In this document: positions 5,661-13,738 of the stretch, one piece after another
Numbering within the stretch: the first letter of the stretch is position 1
Layout of the letters: each line of letters opens with the position of its first letter
DNA from: CAZBZG01 sp964496245
GTDB taxonomy: Bacteria; Planctomycetota; SZUA-567
Direction of reading: 5' to 3'
NCBI GenBank assembly: GCA_964496245.1
Contig: CAZBZG010000073.1
Location: 1 to 17,804 of the forward strand
DNA length: 17,804 nucleotides
Notes under the pieces: generated by a model
The model's database searches: none
Seen by the model: the letters and a program-made list of their open reading frames with translations, nothing else
What the model was told of the DNA's origin: nothing
Made by a program: the position numbers and the translations under genes

Positions 5661-8600
5661 ATGATGCGAACCCATGTGCTGCGCGCGAGTCTCGCGTGTC
5701 TGCTGCTGGCATCTGTGGGCACACGAGGCAGCGCCATGGACGAGGCGGCCCGCCAGGCTACGCTGGCCCGCGTGGAGGCCCTGCACCCGGCGGGCATCGT
5801 GTTTGCCCGGCCCGTGCACGGGCCGAAGCTGCGCGCGCTCTTCGTGATCTACGACTCGAGCATCGGGGCGGCCGCGTGTGTGGCGCGGCGGCTCGAGATG
5901 GAGTGGGACGCGGTGGGCTGGTGCAAGCTCTGGCACAAGCCTTCGCCCGAGCTCATCCAGCGCGCGCTCGATGCGCTCCAACGCGACTGGGACGTGATCG
6001 TGGTGGGCGGCAGGCTCGCCTTCCGCCACTTCCCGGCCGAGGTGCAGCACGCCCTGTACGAGAAGGCCATCGCAGGCACGGGCGTGGTCGTGCTTACCCA
6101 CGAGCACCCGTTTCCCCGCGAGATCGTGGGCACCATGGAGACGGTCCCGGCAGAGACCGTGCTGGCGGGCGTGGCGCTGGGCGCGTTCGAAGGCCCGTCA
6201 AAACGCAAGGCGCCCGCGGAAAACGCGAAGGGTTCTCTCGATCCTTTCGGCCGCTTCATCCCGGCCGGGTACGAGTGGAAGAGCTTTGCGAAGGACTACC
6301 GCAAAAAGGCGGACGGCACCACACGCAAACAGGTGCGCGTGGTGCGTCTTCCGTTCCGGGGTGCGGGCTGGGGCGTGCAGGCGAGCCTGATCAGCGCGCC
6401 GGCCGGGGGCGTGTCCTCGCCCGCCCTGCGCATCACCGACGAAACCTACCTCTCCATGCTCTGCAAGGCCATTCGCTGGGCAGCCGGCCAGACGCCGGCC
6501 GTGCGCGTGCTGCACGTCACGCCCGAGGGCCAGACCTGCGCACCCGCGCAAGCCGTGGAAGCGCGTGTCGCCCTCGATGCAGGGAAGGCGCTCGGCGCTG
6601 CGCGTCTCGTCTGGACGGTTCGCACGGGCGCGCTCGGCAAGGTGGCGCACGGCACGGAAGCGATCGAGATCGCAGCCGGCGCGCAGGAAGCCGCGTTCAC
6701 GCTGCCCGCGCTCGGCGCAGGGTGCTACTACCTCGACGTCCAGCTCCAGGTCGACGGCAAGACCGTGGACTGGGGGTCGGGCTTCTTCCGCGTGCGCGGC
6801 GCAGCTCGCATCGAGGCGATCGAAACGGCCAAGCCCGGGTTCGACCGGGGGGAGCGGGTCACGGGCACGGTATGGATCGCGGACGCGCCCCCCAAGAGCC
6901 GGCTCGCCGTGAGCCTGGCGGACGGCCGCGGCCGCGTGCTCGCGCGCACCGAAATGCTCGCCGGCGCGGGCGCGTCCACGTTCGAGCTCGCGGTTCCGGA
7001 GGCTGTAAACGGCATCACCTTTGCGCTGCGCGCGGCCGTGATCGCAGAGGGCGTGGAGCAGGCCGAGGCCACGGTCTACGTGCCCATCCGGCGGCCGGAC
7101 CCGGACTTTGTCTGGAATCTGTGTCTGGCTGAAGACAACCAGGATTGGTTCCTCGCCCGTCTGCGCCGCCGCGTGCTGCGTCCGTACCGCGTGGATGCGG
7201 ACAACTACTTCGGGGCGCGTCCCTACCAGGCTCTGCTCCTGGGGCGGGACGGCATTGCCGCGCAGGGCCGGCCGTTCCTCTACGGCGGGCTCGTGGATGA
7301 GAAGAGGTTCGGCGAGTTCGAAGCCAAGCTCCGGGCGACCGTGCGCGCGCTCACGCCCACGGGATTGCTCTACGTGAATACGGGCGACGACACCCATCCG
7401 GCCACGTCCGTGCCCGAGGCTTTCCACGAAGCCTTCCGCGCCTATTTGAAGAGGAAGCACGGCGATCTCGCCGGCCTCCAGAAGGCGTGGGGCGTCGAGG
7501 TGGCTGGCTGGGAGGCTGTGGACCAGGCGTTCATCGACGACCGCAAGAAGGAGAAGAACTTCGCGCCCATCACGGATGCCCTGCTCTTCTGCGAGGACCA
7601 CTTCTTCAACGGCCTGGGCCGGCTGCGCACGGCTGGGCGGGAAGAGCATCCCGAGGTGCGCATCGGCCAGTTCGCGGTCGGCGGCTTCGGCATGGGCCTG
7701 GGCGCGTACCTCCAGAACGTGGACTACTTCGCGCCCTACTACCGGGACGTCAAGGTCGAGATCCTGGGCGCCTTTCACGGCAAGCTCCCGCACGGCTACT
7801 ACGGCAGCAACGGCGGATACTTCGGTACGTCCGGCTCGCCCGACCTGCGGGCCAACGAGCCGTGGTACACCCTGCTGTCCGGCGGCAACATCGTGCACTT
7901 CTGGTATACCCCGGCGCGGCTCGAGGGCGATTTCTCGGTGCATCCGCTGCGCGCGGGCGTGTGGTGGCGGAATGCGGCCGAGATCAAGCGTGGCATCGGC
8001 ATGCAGGTCTTGCGGGCCGAGCGCCGCGTGGATCCGGTGGCCATCCTCTACTCGCGCGAGAGCGGGTATGCGAACAAACACGCTTCCCAGATCAGCGAGA
8101 TCGCGAACTCGCGCAAGAACGTGAACGGCATCCTCCACGACCTCGGGCTCCAGTACCGGTACGTCTCCGGCCCGCAGGTGGCAGCCGGCGTCTTGGACAG
8201 GACGGCGACGCGCCTGCTCGTCCTGCCCTACTGCCAGGCCGTGGGCCAGGATGAAGCCGATGCCATCCGCGCGTTCGTCGAGGCCGGCGGCACGGTGCTC
8301 GCAGACACCCGGCCGGCCGTGTGGGACGAGCTCTGCCGGCCGCTCGAACGGGGACGGCTCGACGACGTCTTCGGCATCCAGCGCACGCAGGCCGACGCGT
8401 ACGTGGTCTACGGCGACCTGACCCTGACCCGCGGCGTGCCGGGTCTGGACGCGAATGCCGTGATCGACAGCACCACGGCCGACAGCTCGGTCGCGCCCGC
8501 GACCGCCCAAGCCCATGCCAAGCTCGGCGATACGCCCGCCGTGCTGGTGAATGCGTTTGGCGAGGGCCGCGGGGTGCTGCTCAACACCTTCATCGGCCGG

Positions 8601-9242
8601 TACCGGCTCCGCCAGGCGGACGGCAAGTCACAGGCGTGGACCGCGCTCTACCGCTGGGTCGTGGAAGAGGCGGGCGTACCAACCGACCGCATCCGCGCCG
8701 AGCAGAAGGGCGCGCCCGCGATCGCCGTGCGCCGCGTCTCCTGGACGAACGAATCCATGGAGCTCCTGGGCGTGCGCAAGCGGGGGCTCGGTGCAGAGAC
8801 CTATCCCGTGGAGGTCACCCTGACGCTTCCCGCCCCACGGCATATCTACGGCATGCGCGACGGCAAGTACTTCGGCAAGACCGAGACGTTCACGGACGCG
8901 TTCCGCGCGTCACAGACGCGGTTCTACGCGCTTCTGCCCTACAAGGTGGAGGGCCTCGCCATCGAACTCCCCGAGCGCGCGCACAGGGGCGAGGTGCTGG
9001 AGGGGCGCGTAGCGCTCCAAACCGCGGGCGGCGCGCCTGCGCCCCACGTGTTGCTCGTCCAGGTGCTCGACAAACACGGCGCACCGCTCCACGTCTTCGA
9101 ACAGAAGCTGTGGGCGCACAAGGGCGCGGCTGCGCTGCACGTTCCCCTTGCGTACAACGAGGCGCCTGGCGCGTACACCGTCCGGGTCCAGGACATCCCG
9201 ACGGGCGTGGTCGGGGAGGCTACGTTCACGGTGGAGGACTAG
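5661..9242 (+). CDS. large secreted GH42-like (beta-galactosidase trimerisation domain) protein
   Basis: A protein of 1193 residues with a signal peptide (MRTHVLRASLACLLLASVG). Residues about 55-170 look like an alpha/beta Rossmann or glutamine-amidotransferase-like domain (ALFVIYDSS, WDVIVVGG). Two Ig-like beta domains follow (about 275-475). A TIM-barrel-like region (about 475-780) includes FRAYLKRKHGDLAGLQKAWG, the typical GH42 segment after the acid/base site, and SGGNIVHFWYTP. Residues about 788-985 match the GH42 trimerisation domain (VAILYSRESGYAN, then VLPYCQAVGQDEADAIRAFV and EAGGTVLADTRP). The end is another beta domain (about 1095-1190). Where GH42 enzymes have Asn-Glu as acid/base, this protein has N573-T-G-D576-D577; E733 in NEPWYT is a possible nucleophile. 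So it may be a variant glycosidase or a non-catalytic relative. The ATG at 5661 follows AAGGAGGAGG. Confidence 0.8.
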   Translation: MMRTHVLRASLACLLLASVGTRGSAMDEAARQATLARVEALHPAGIVFARPVHGPKLRALFVIYDSSIGAAACVARRLEMEWDAVGWCKLWHKPSPELIQRALDALQRDWDVIVVGGRLAFRHFPAEVQHALYEKAIAGTGVVVLTHEHPFPREIVGTMETVPAETVLAGVALGAFEGPSKRKAPAENAKGSLDPFGRFIPAGYEWKSFAKDYRKKADGTTRKQVRVVRLPFRGAGWGVQASLISAPAGGVSSPALRITDETYLSMLCKAIRWAAGQTPAVRVLHVTPEGQTCAPAQAVEARVALDAGKALGAARLVWTVRTGALGKVAHGTEAIEIAAGAQEAAFTLPALGAGCYYLDVQLQVDGKTVDWGSGFFRVRGAARIEAIETAKPGFDRGERVTGTVWIADAPPKSRLAVSLADGRGRVLARTEMLAGAGASTFELAVPEAVNGITFALRAAVIAEGVEQAEATVYVPIRRPDPDFVWNLCLAEDNQDWFLARLRRRVLRPYRVDADNYFGARPYQALLLGRDGIAAQGRPFLYGGLVDEKRFGEFEAKLRATVRALTPTGLLYVNTGDDTHPATSVPEAFHEAFRAYLKRKHGDLAGLQKAWGVEVAGWEAVDQAFIDDRKKEKNFAPITDALLFCEDHFFNGLGRLRTAGREEHPEVRIGQFAVGGFGMGLGAYLQNVDYFAPYYRDVKVEILGAFHGKLPHGYYGSNGGYFGTSGSPDLRANEPWYTLLSGGNIVHFWYTPARLEGDFSVHPLRAGVWWRNAAEIKRGIGMQVLRAERRVDPVAILYSRESGYANKHASQISEIANSRKNVNGILHDLGLQYRYVSGPQVAAGVLDRTATRLLVLPYCQAVGQDEADAIRAFVEAGGTVLADTRPAVWDELCRPLERGRLDDVFGIQRTQADAYVVYGDLTLTRGVPGLDANAVIDSTTADSSVAPATAQAHAKLGDTPAVLVNAFGEGRGVLLNTFIGRYRLRQADGKSQAWTALYRWVVEEAGVPTDRIRAEQKGAPAIAVRRVSWTNESMELLGVRKRGLGAETYPVEVTLTLPAPRHIYGMRDGKYFGKTETFTDAFRASQTRFYALLPYKVEGLAIELPERAHRGEVLEGRVALQTAGGAPAPHVLLVQVLDKHGAPLHVFEQKLWAHKGAAALHVPLAYNEAPGAYTVRVQDIPTGVVGEATFTVED

Positions 9243-9245
9243 ACG

Positions 9246-10562
9246 GTGGCCGAGTCGCGGATTCGAGAAGGGGGCCGGCGCGTGGCGCGCCTGGCGGGGG
9301 CCTGGTGCGCGTGCGCAGCGGTCCTGGCTGGAGCGGCATCCGCTGGTGCGGACCGAGCAACTGCGCCCCGTAGCGCACCGGCGCGGCCGCGCGCATCCGT
9401 GGTCTGGCAGGACAAGGCCGAGGGCGCCGAGCGCACGGTGGACGCGCGGCTGGGAGACAGCCTGCGGCTCAAGTGGGAGGAGCGACGAGCTCTCGGGCCC
9501 GGCGGATGGGCGAGCAGCGGCGGGCGCCTGCGCCTCTATGCTCTGCCGCCGTGGGGGCAGGGCCGGGGCGGGCCGGTGGTCAACTGGAACCTCGTCCGCT
9601 GGCTGGACATCCGCTGCGGCGGCCAGTCCTGGCTGCAGTCGCTGCGGGCTGCGGGCGCGTGCGAACACCCGTCATCTGCCATCGCCGACGTCTTCTGGTC
9701 TGTGCCGGACAAGGCTGGTGGCGGTCTTGTGCACGCGCGGTTCATGCGCCGCAAGGCGGACGGTCTGCTCTTCCTGCGGCTTGCACTCCCCACCAGCGGC
9801 GGCAAGCCCGTGACGCTCCACCTCTCGGCCCGCGCGTACGACCTCTGCCTCGGCCGGTACTGGGAGAACGTGGTCCACACGCGCGCCGGCCGGCACGTGA
9901 CCTGCCGGAGCCTCGATGGGAAGGAGACCATCACGCCCTGGCGCGCGCAAGCGGATCCCCAGGCGCCGGCCGCGATCTGGACGCGCGCGATCGACGCGTA
10001 CCACGGCGGTGTGGGCGTGCTCTACGACCCCGCGACCGTGGCGCGCCTGTCCATGGAACGGCCCGGCGGCGACCGGGCCGAGCTGCCGCTGTGCCTCATG
10101 CTCAAATCGGAGGCGCGCGTGGTGCATCTCGCGTTCTGGGACTACCGCCGGCTCGGCGGCGCGAGCGCGTTCGCGCGGCTGGCAGCCATGGCGCCGCTGC
10201 ACGCCCAAGTGAAGGCCGATGCCAGCTGGCAGCAGACGCGCGCGGAGCAGGTGCTCGACCGCGCGCTGCTGGCGCGCGCGCCCAAGCTGCTCGACAGGCT
10301 CGCGCTCACCCCTGAGCGGCGCAGCGCGTGTCAGGAGCTGCTCCAGTCTCTGAGCGCGCTCGCCCGGCACGGAGATCCGTTGGCATCGGCCGGGCAGATC
10401 GCCGCTGCCTACGCCGATCAGCACCGGCTGCGCCAGCAGCTGATTGCGGCGCGCATGAAAGCGCTCGAAGAGCTGCGGACCGCCTTCCGCCAGGGCCGGC
10501 TCCGACCGCCGCCGCCGGCCGACGACTGGGATGCCCCCGCCGATCTCGAGCTTGAAGAGTGA
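9246..10562 (+). CDS. secreted protein of unknown family, coupled to the GH42-like gene
   Basis: A protein of 438 residues that I do not recognise. It has a signal-like N-terminus with an Arg-containing n-region and a hydrophobic core (LAGAWCACAAVLAGAASAG). The middle (about 50-320) is probably beta-rich, with many Trp and Tyr residues and several Cys (LDIRCGG, AYDLCLGRYW, HVTCRSL) that could form disulfides outside the cytoplasm. The last 110 residues are helical and end in a Pro-rich linker and an acidic tail (ADLELEE). The GTG start lies 3 bases after the upstream TAG, with GGAGG 8 bases before it inside the end of the GH42-like gene, which implies translational coupling and a shared role in glycan handling. 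A lectin-like or accessory protein is possible but unproven. Confidence 0.7.
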   Translation: MAESRIREGGRRVARLAGAWCACAAVLAGAASAGADRATAPRSAPARPRASVVWQDKAEGAERTVDARLGDSLRLKWEERRALGPGGWASSGGRLRLYALPPWGQGRGGPVVNWNLVRWLDIRCGGQSWLQSLRAAGACEHPSSAIADVFWSVPDKAGGGLVHARFMRRKADGLLFLRLALPTSGGKPVTLHLSARAYDLCLGRYWENVVHTRAGRHVTCRSLDGKETITPWRAQADPQAPAAIWTRAIDAYHGGVGVLYDPATVARLSMERPGGDRAELPLCLMLKSEARVVHLAFWDYRRLGGASAFARLAAMAPLHAQVKADASWQQTRAEQVLDRALLARAPKLLDRLALTPERRSACQELLQSLSALARHGDPLASAGQIAAAYADQHRLRQQLIAARMKALEELRTAFRQGRLRPPPPADDWDAPADLELEE

Positions 10563-10591
10563 GACACGCGCTTCCCCGGACGCTTTTCTCG

Positions 10592-10620
10592 TTGACAGGT
10601 CTGAACACGCGCATTACACC
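10592..10620 (+). promoter_or_regulatory. candidate promoter of the intracellular sugar-enzyme genes
   Basis: A consensus TTGACA (10592-10597) is followed after 17 bases by TACACC (10615-10620), a weak -10. It lies in the 166-base gap between the secreted genes and the sugar kinase, about 109 bases before the kinase start. It would let the four cytoplasmic genes be read separately from the secreted ones. I see no regulator-type palindrome next to it. Confidence 0.4.
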
Positions 10621-10728
10621 AGACCCCGCGCGTCAGGTGCGGCGTGACGGACACGCCGTCGGATGGGTCGCCTCTCGGCGGCTCGCAACGCGCAGCCTCC
10701 AGGAATCCGTCATTCAAAGGGAGACGCC

Positions 10729-11808
10729 ATGACCATCCAACTCCGCGACCGAACCCGTTACGCGTTGCTCGTGCCGACCAGCATGGGGGTCCGCCTGGCG
10801 CCGCTCAGCGGCCAGCCCATGCATACGAACGAACTCCTGCGCCTGCAGGTCACGAGCGCGGAATCCAATGTGGCCAGTGTCTCCTCGTACCTGGGGCTGC
10901 CCGTCAAGGTGCTCACCAAGTTTGTCAAGGACAGCCCCATCTCCCGGCTCATCCGGGACAATCTCGCGGCCCGGCACATGGACTGCGAAGGCCCGGAGGT
11001 CGACCAGGGCGGGCCGTGGGGCTTCCGCCACCAGTTCAACCTGGCCGACAGCGGCACGGGCTCGCGCGGCCCGCGCGTGCACAACGACCGCGCGGGCGAA
11101 GTCGGGCGCACGCTCGCTGCAAGCGATTTCGATCTCGAGCGCATCTTCGGCGAGGAAGGCGTGCAGATCGTTCACATCTCCGGTCTCGTCGGCGCGCTCT
11201 CGCCCGAGACGAGCGCCTTCTGCCTTGAAATCGCCAAGGTCGCCAAACAACACAAGACCTGCATCTCCTTCGATCTCAACCACCGGGCGTCCTTTTGGGA
11301 GGGCCGGGAGCAGGAGCTGCGGGACATCTTCTCCGAGATCGCCGGCATGTCCGACGTGCTCGTGGGCAACGAGGAGGACTTCCAGCTCTGCCTGGGCATC
11401 GAAGGGCCCGAGGCCGGCGGCAAGGACCTGGCTGCCAAGATCGAGAGCTTCAAGGGCATGATCAGCCGCGTGAAGGAAGCCTATCCCAACGCGAGCGTGT
11501 TCGCGAATACGCTGCGCGAGGTGGTGAACGCGAATGCCCACAAGTGGGGCGCCCTCATGGCCGAGGGCGAGGACTGGCACGTGGTCGAACCGCGCGAGAT
11601 CGGCGTCCGCGACCGGATCGGCGGGGGCGATGGATTCGTGGGCGGCCTGCTCTACGGCATCCTCAAGGGCTGGGAGCCGGAACGGTGGATCCAGTTCGGC
11701 TGGGCGAGCGGCGCATTGGTCGTGACGCTCCTCACCGATTACGCGCAGCCGGCCGACGAAGAGCAGATCTGGAGCATCTGGGAAGGCAACGCGCGCGTGC
11801 GGCGGTAG
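10729..11808 (+). CDS. PfkB-family carbohydrate kinase, 2-keto-3-deoxygluconate-kinase-like
   Basis: A protein of 359 residues of the ribokinase/PfkB fold, which transfers phosphate from ATP to a sugar hydroxyl. The N-terminal region has SAESNVASVSSYLGL, the position of the first PfkB signature. FDLNHRASFW and SDVLVGNEEDF are in the expected middle order. The C-terminal signature is DRIGGGDGFVGGLLYGIL (from residue 295), with Asp301 as the catalytic base. The DRIGGGD form is typical of 2-dehydro-3-deoxygluconokinases, but related kinases for other sugars share it, and the amino-sugar-type neighbours argue for caution about the substrate. ATG 10729 has AAAGGGAG (10716-10723) upstream. It heads a set of four cytoplasmic genes. 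Confidence 0.87.
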   Translation: MTIQLRDRTRYALLVPTSMGVRLAPLSGQPMHTNELLRLQVTSAESNVASVSSYLGLPVKVLTKFVKDSPISRLIRDNLAARHMDCEGPEVDQGGPWGFRHQFNLADSGTGSRGPRVHNDRAGEVGRTLAASDFDLERIFGEEGVQIVHISGLVGALSPETSAFCLEIAKVAKQHKTCISFDLNHRASFWEGREQELRDIFSEIAGMSDVLVGNEEDFQLCLGIEGPEAGGKDLAAKIESFKGMISRVKEAYPNASVFANTLREVVNANAHKWGALMAEGEDWHVVEPREIGVRDRIGGGDGFVGGLLYGILKGWEPERWIQFGWASGALVVTLLTDYAQPADEEQIWSIWEGNARVRR

Positions 11809-11835
11809 GCTGGCATTGCGCGCCCGCGTAGTTCG

Positions 11836-11879
11836 AGAGGGCGCCCGCCAGAGGGCGTCCGCCGGCGCAAACGCCGGCG
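11836..11879. repeat. 14-bp tandem repeat plus 8-bp hairpin between kinase and deacetylase
   Basis: AGAGGGCGCCCGCC (11836-11849) is followed directly by AGAGGGCGTCCGCC (11850-11863), one mismatch. Overlapping its end is a hairpin, CGCCGGCG (11860-11867), loop CAAA, CGCCGGCG (11872-11879). The flanks also share GCGTAGTTC/GCGTAGTCC. It may be a dispersed intergenic repeat of this genome or an intra-operon transcript element. It stops 21 bases before the next gene. Confidence 0.6.
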
Positions 11880-11900
11880 TAGTCCGGGCAGGAGAACTCC

Positions 11901-12716
11901 GTGACACGGCACGTGGCCATGGCCATGGGAGCGCATCCGGATGACATCGAATTCATGATGGCGGGTACGCTCCTCCTCCTGGGCAGAGCGGGCTGGAAGC
12001 TTCACACCATGAACCTCGCGAACGGCTCGTGCGGCACGGTCGAGCTTCCGCGCGAGGAGATCGTGCGCATCCGTACGGCCGAAGCCGAGCAGGCGGCCGC
12101 AAAGCTGGGAGCGGTCTTCCACGAGCCGCTCGTGGACGACATCGAGATCGTGTACGACGTGGACCTGCTGCGGCGCGTGACCGCCGTGGTGCGCGAGGTT
12201 CAGCCCGCGATCCTGCTGGTTCCGTCTCCGCAGGACTACATGGAAGACCACGCCAACACGTCGCGCCTCGCGGTCTCGGCCGCCTTCGTGCGCGGCATGC
12301 GCAACTTCACGTCCGCACCTGAGGTCCCGGCCGCGAGCCCGGACATCGCGGTCTACCACGCGCTTCCCTACGGCCTGCGGGACGGCTTGCGCCGGCGCGT
12401 GCGTGCGGAGCTGTATGTGGACGTCAGCGCGGTGCTGGAGGAGAAGGCCGCGGCCCTGGCCCTCCACAAGAGCCAGAAGGAGTGGCTCGACAAGAGCCAG
12501 GGCCTGGACGCCTACCTCACGACCATGCGGGAGATGACGGCCGAGGTCGGCCGCATGGCGGGCTGGCTGGCCGCAGCCGAAGGCTGGCGCCGGCACCTTC
12601 CGCTCGGATTGGGTCCGGAGGCGTTCGACCCGCTGTCCGAAACGCTTGGCAACGAAGTGCATGCGGATGCAGCCTACCGCGCGTCCCTGGAGGCAGGCGG
12701 CGCGCCGCTGGATTGA
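11901..12716 (+). CDS. PIG-L (LmbE-like) zinc N-deacetylase
   Basis: A protein of 271 residues. PIG-L enzymes remove an N-acetyl group from amino sugars and their conjugates using a metal ion. The first metal motif is near the N-terminus, GAHPDDIEF, giving His12 and Asp15 as ligands and Asp14 as the likely general base. The third ligand is His117 in DYMEDHANTS, where the family usually has a DxxPDH-like motif. IRTAEAEQAAAKLGA in between is also typical. The GTG start at 11901 has AGGAG 6 bases upstream. There is no signal peptide, so it works in the cytoplasm. With a NagB-like gene next and a sugar kinase before, it probably deacetylates an N-acetylated sugar or sugar phosphate. Confidence 0.9.
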   Translation: MTRHVAMAMGAHPDDIEFMMAGTLLLLGRAGWKLHTMNLANGSCGTVELPREEIVRIRTAEAEQAAAKLGAVFHEPLVDDIEIVYDVDLLRRVTAVVREVQPAILLVPSPQDYMEDHANTSRLAVSAAFVRGMRNFTSAPEVPAASPDIAVYHALPYGLRDGLRRRVRAELYVDVSAVLEEKAAALALHKSQKEWLDKSQGLDAYLTTMREMTAEVGRMAGWLAAAEGWRRHLPLGLGPEAFDPLSETLGNEVHADAAYRASLEAGGAPLD

Positions 12717-12756
12717 AGCATCGATCGAGAAGGCGAGCAGGGAGAAAGGAGACCCC

Positions 12757-13686
12757 ATGGCCCGCGCACGGAGCATCGTAGCCCCCGACTGGTGGGACTA
12801 CACCACGCTGGACAAACAGATCCTGCGGGACGCAGCCGCCCTGACCGTGGACGACATGGCAGCGCTGAGCCGTCCGGGTTTCTCGGTGCGGTTCTACGAT
12901 ACGCTCGAGAGCTTCTACCTGGCCGAGGCGCTCGAGTACATCGAAGCCTGGAAGCAGGCCACGGAAGACGAGCCCGTGGGCATCTGCGGGCCCATCGGCC
13001 CCACCGAGCAGCTGCCGCTCGTGGCCCAGCTCGTGAACGCCCTGGAGCTCGATCTGCGGCACGCGCACTTCTGGGGCATGGACGAGTGGTACCAGAACGG
13101 GGCGGCCGTGCCCGTCGATCACGAGCTTTCCTTCGAGCGGGCCGACCGCGAGCTCTGCTTCGACCGCATCGACGAGAAACGGCGCATGCCCGAAGCGAAC
13201 CGGCACTTTCCCAAGGCGGAACCAGCCCCCTATACCCAGAGCTTCGAGCAGGTGCGCTGCGCGCTCATGCAGGGCGGGCAGGGCGAGGTCAAGCATTGGG
13301 CGTTCAACGATCCGCTGCCCCGCCAGGCGCCGTACGAGGACGAACCGCCGCCGCCCGAGGAGTACCGGAAACTCAAGACGCGCGTGGTCGACCTCCATCC
13401 CATGACGCTCATCCAGAACGCGCGCACCTCGGGCGGAGGCAAGGTGGCGGACGTGCCCACGCAGGCCATCACCGTGGGCCCCTACGAGACATGGAAGGCC
13501 GAGTGCGTCTCCATTTGGCAGGCCGGGTGCCACGACAATCCGTTCGGCATGCGGCTGACCACGCTCATGATCGGGAAGAAGTGTCCCGACAGTGCTGTGC
13601 CCATGTCGCTTCTGGCCGACCATCCCAACGTGCGCTTCAGCTTCTACCGTCCCGGCATCGGTACGTGTCAGGCTGAGATGCACTGA
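12757..13686 (+). CDS. divergent NagB-type glucosamine-6-phosphate isomerase/deaminase-like protein
   Basis: A protein of 309 residues, longer than classical NagB (about 266). Alignment landmarks by eye are WGMDEWYQNG (Asp109 corresponds to E. coli Asp72), GQGEVKHWAFNDP (residues 174-186) for NagB GxGxDGHIAFNEP, then KTRVVDLHPMTLIQNAR, VPTQAITVGPYETWKA and CPDSAVPMSLLADHPN. His180 corresponds to catalytic His143, but the position of Asp141 is Val178 and that of Glu148 is Asp185. So the fold and substrate pocket seem kept while the ring-opening chemistry may differ. A strong AAAGGAG lies 5 bases before ATG 12757. The gene follows the deacetylase by 40 bases, which fits deacetylation followed by deamination/isomerisation, or isomerisation of a related sugar phosphate. 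Confidence 0.78.
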   Translation: MARARSIVAPDWWDYTTLDKQILRDAAALTVDDMAALSRPGFSVRFYDTLESFYLAEALEYIEAWKQATEDEPVGICGPIGPTEQLPLVAQLVNALELDLRHAHFWGMDEWYQNGAAVPVDHELSFERADRELCFDRIDEKRRMPEANRHFPKAEPAPYTQSFEQVRCALMQGGQGEVKHWAFNDPLPRQAPYEDEPPPPEEYRKLKTRVVDLHPMTLIQNARTSGGGKVADVPTQAITVGPYETWKAECVSIWQAGCHDNPFGMRLTTLMIGKKCPDSAVPMSLLADHPNVRFSFYRPGIGTCQAEMH

Positions 13687-13738
13687 CCTGCGTGCAAGGG
13701 AAGTCGGACGGAAACGGCTGCGAGGACGCGGGGATCCC

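Noticed and set aside
4539..6107. 522-residue open frame on the minus strand
   Set aside because: It spans three plus-strand genes antisense and has shadow-like composition and no domain signs.
5570..7132. 520-residue plus-strand open frame overlapping the GH42-like gene
   Set aside because: Arg/Gly-rich out-of-frame shadow; the frame used by the GH42-like gene has a signal peptide, a ribosome site and domain motifs.
6198..8516. 772-residue open frame on the minus strand
   Set aside because: It is antisense to the GH42-like gene; composition is dominated by Arg, Ala, His and Gly, as expected for a shadow of GC-rich coding DNA.
11836..11879. CRISPR array
   Set aside because: Only two adjacent 14-mers with no spacers and no cas genes.
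13592..13738. 49-residue N-terminal extension of the URO-D-family protein
   Set aside because: It overlaps the end of the NagB-like gene out of frame and has no family resemblance; the ATG at 13739 fits the expected length.
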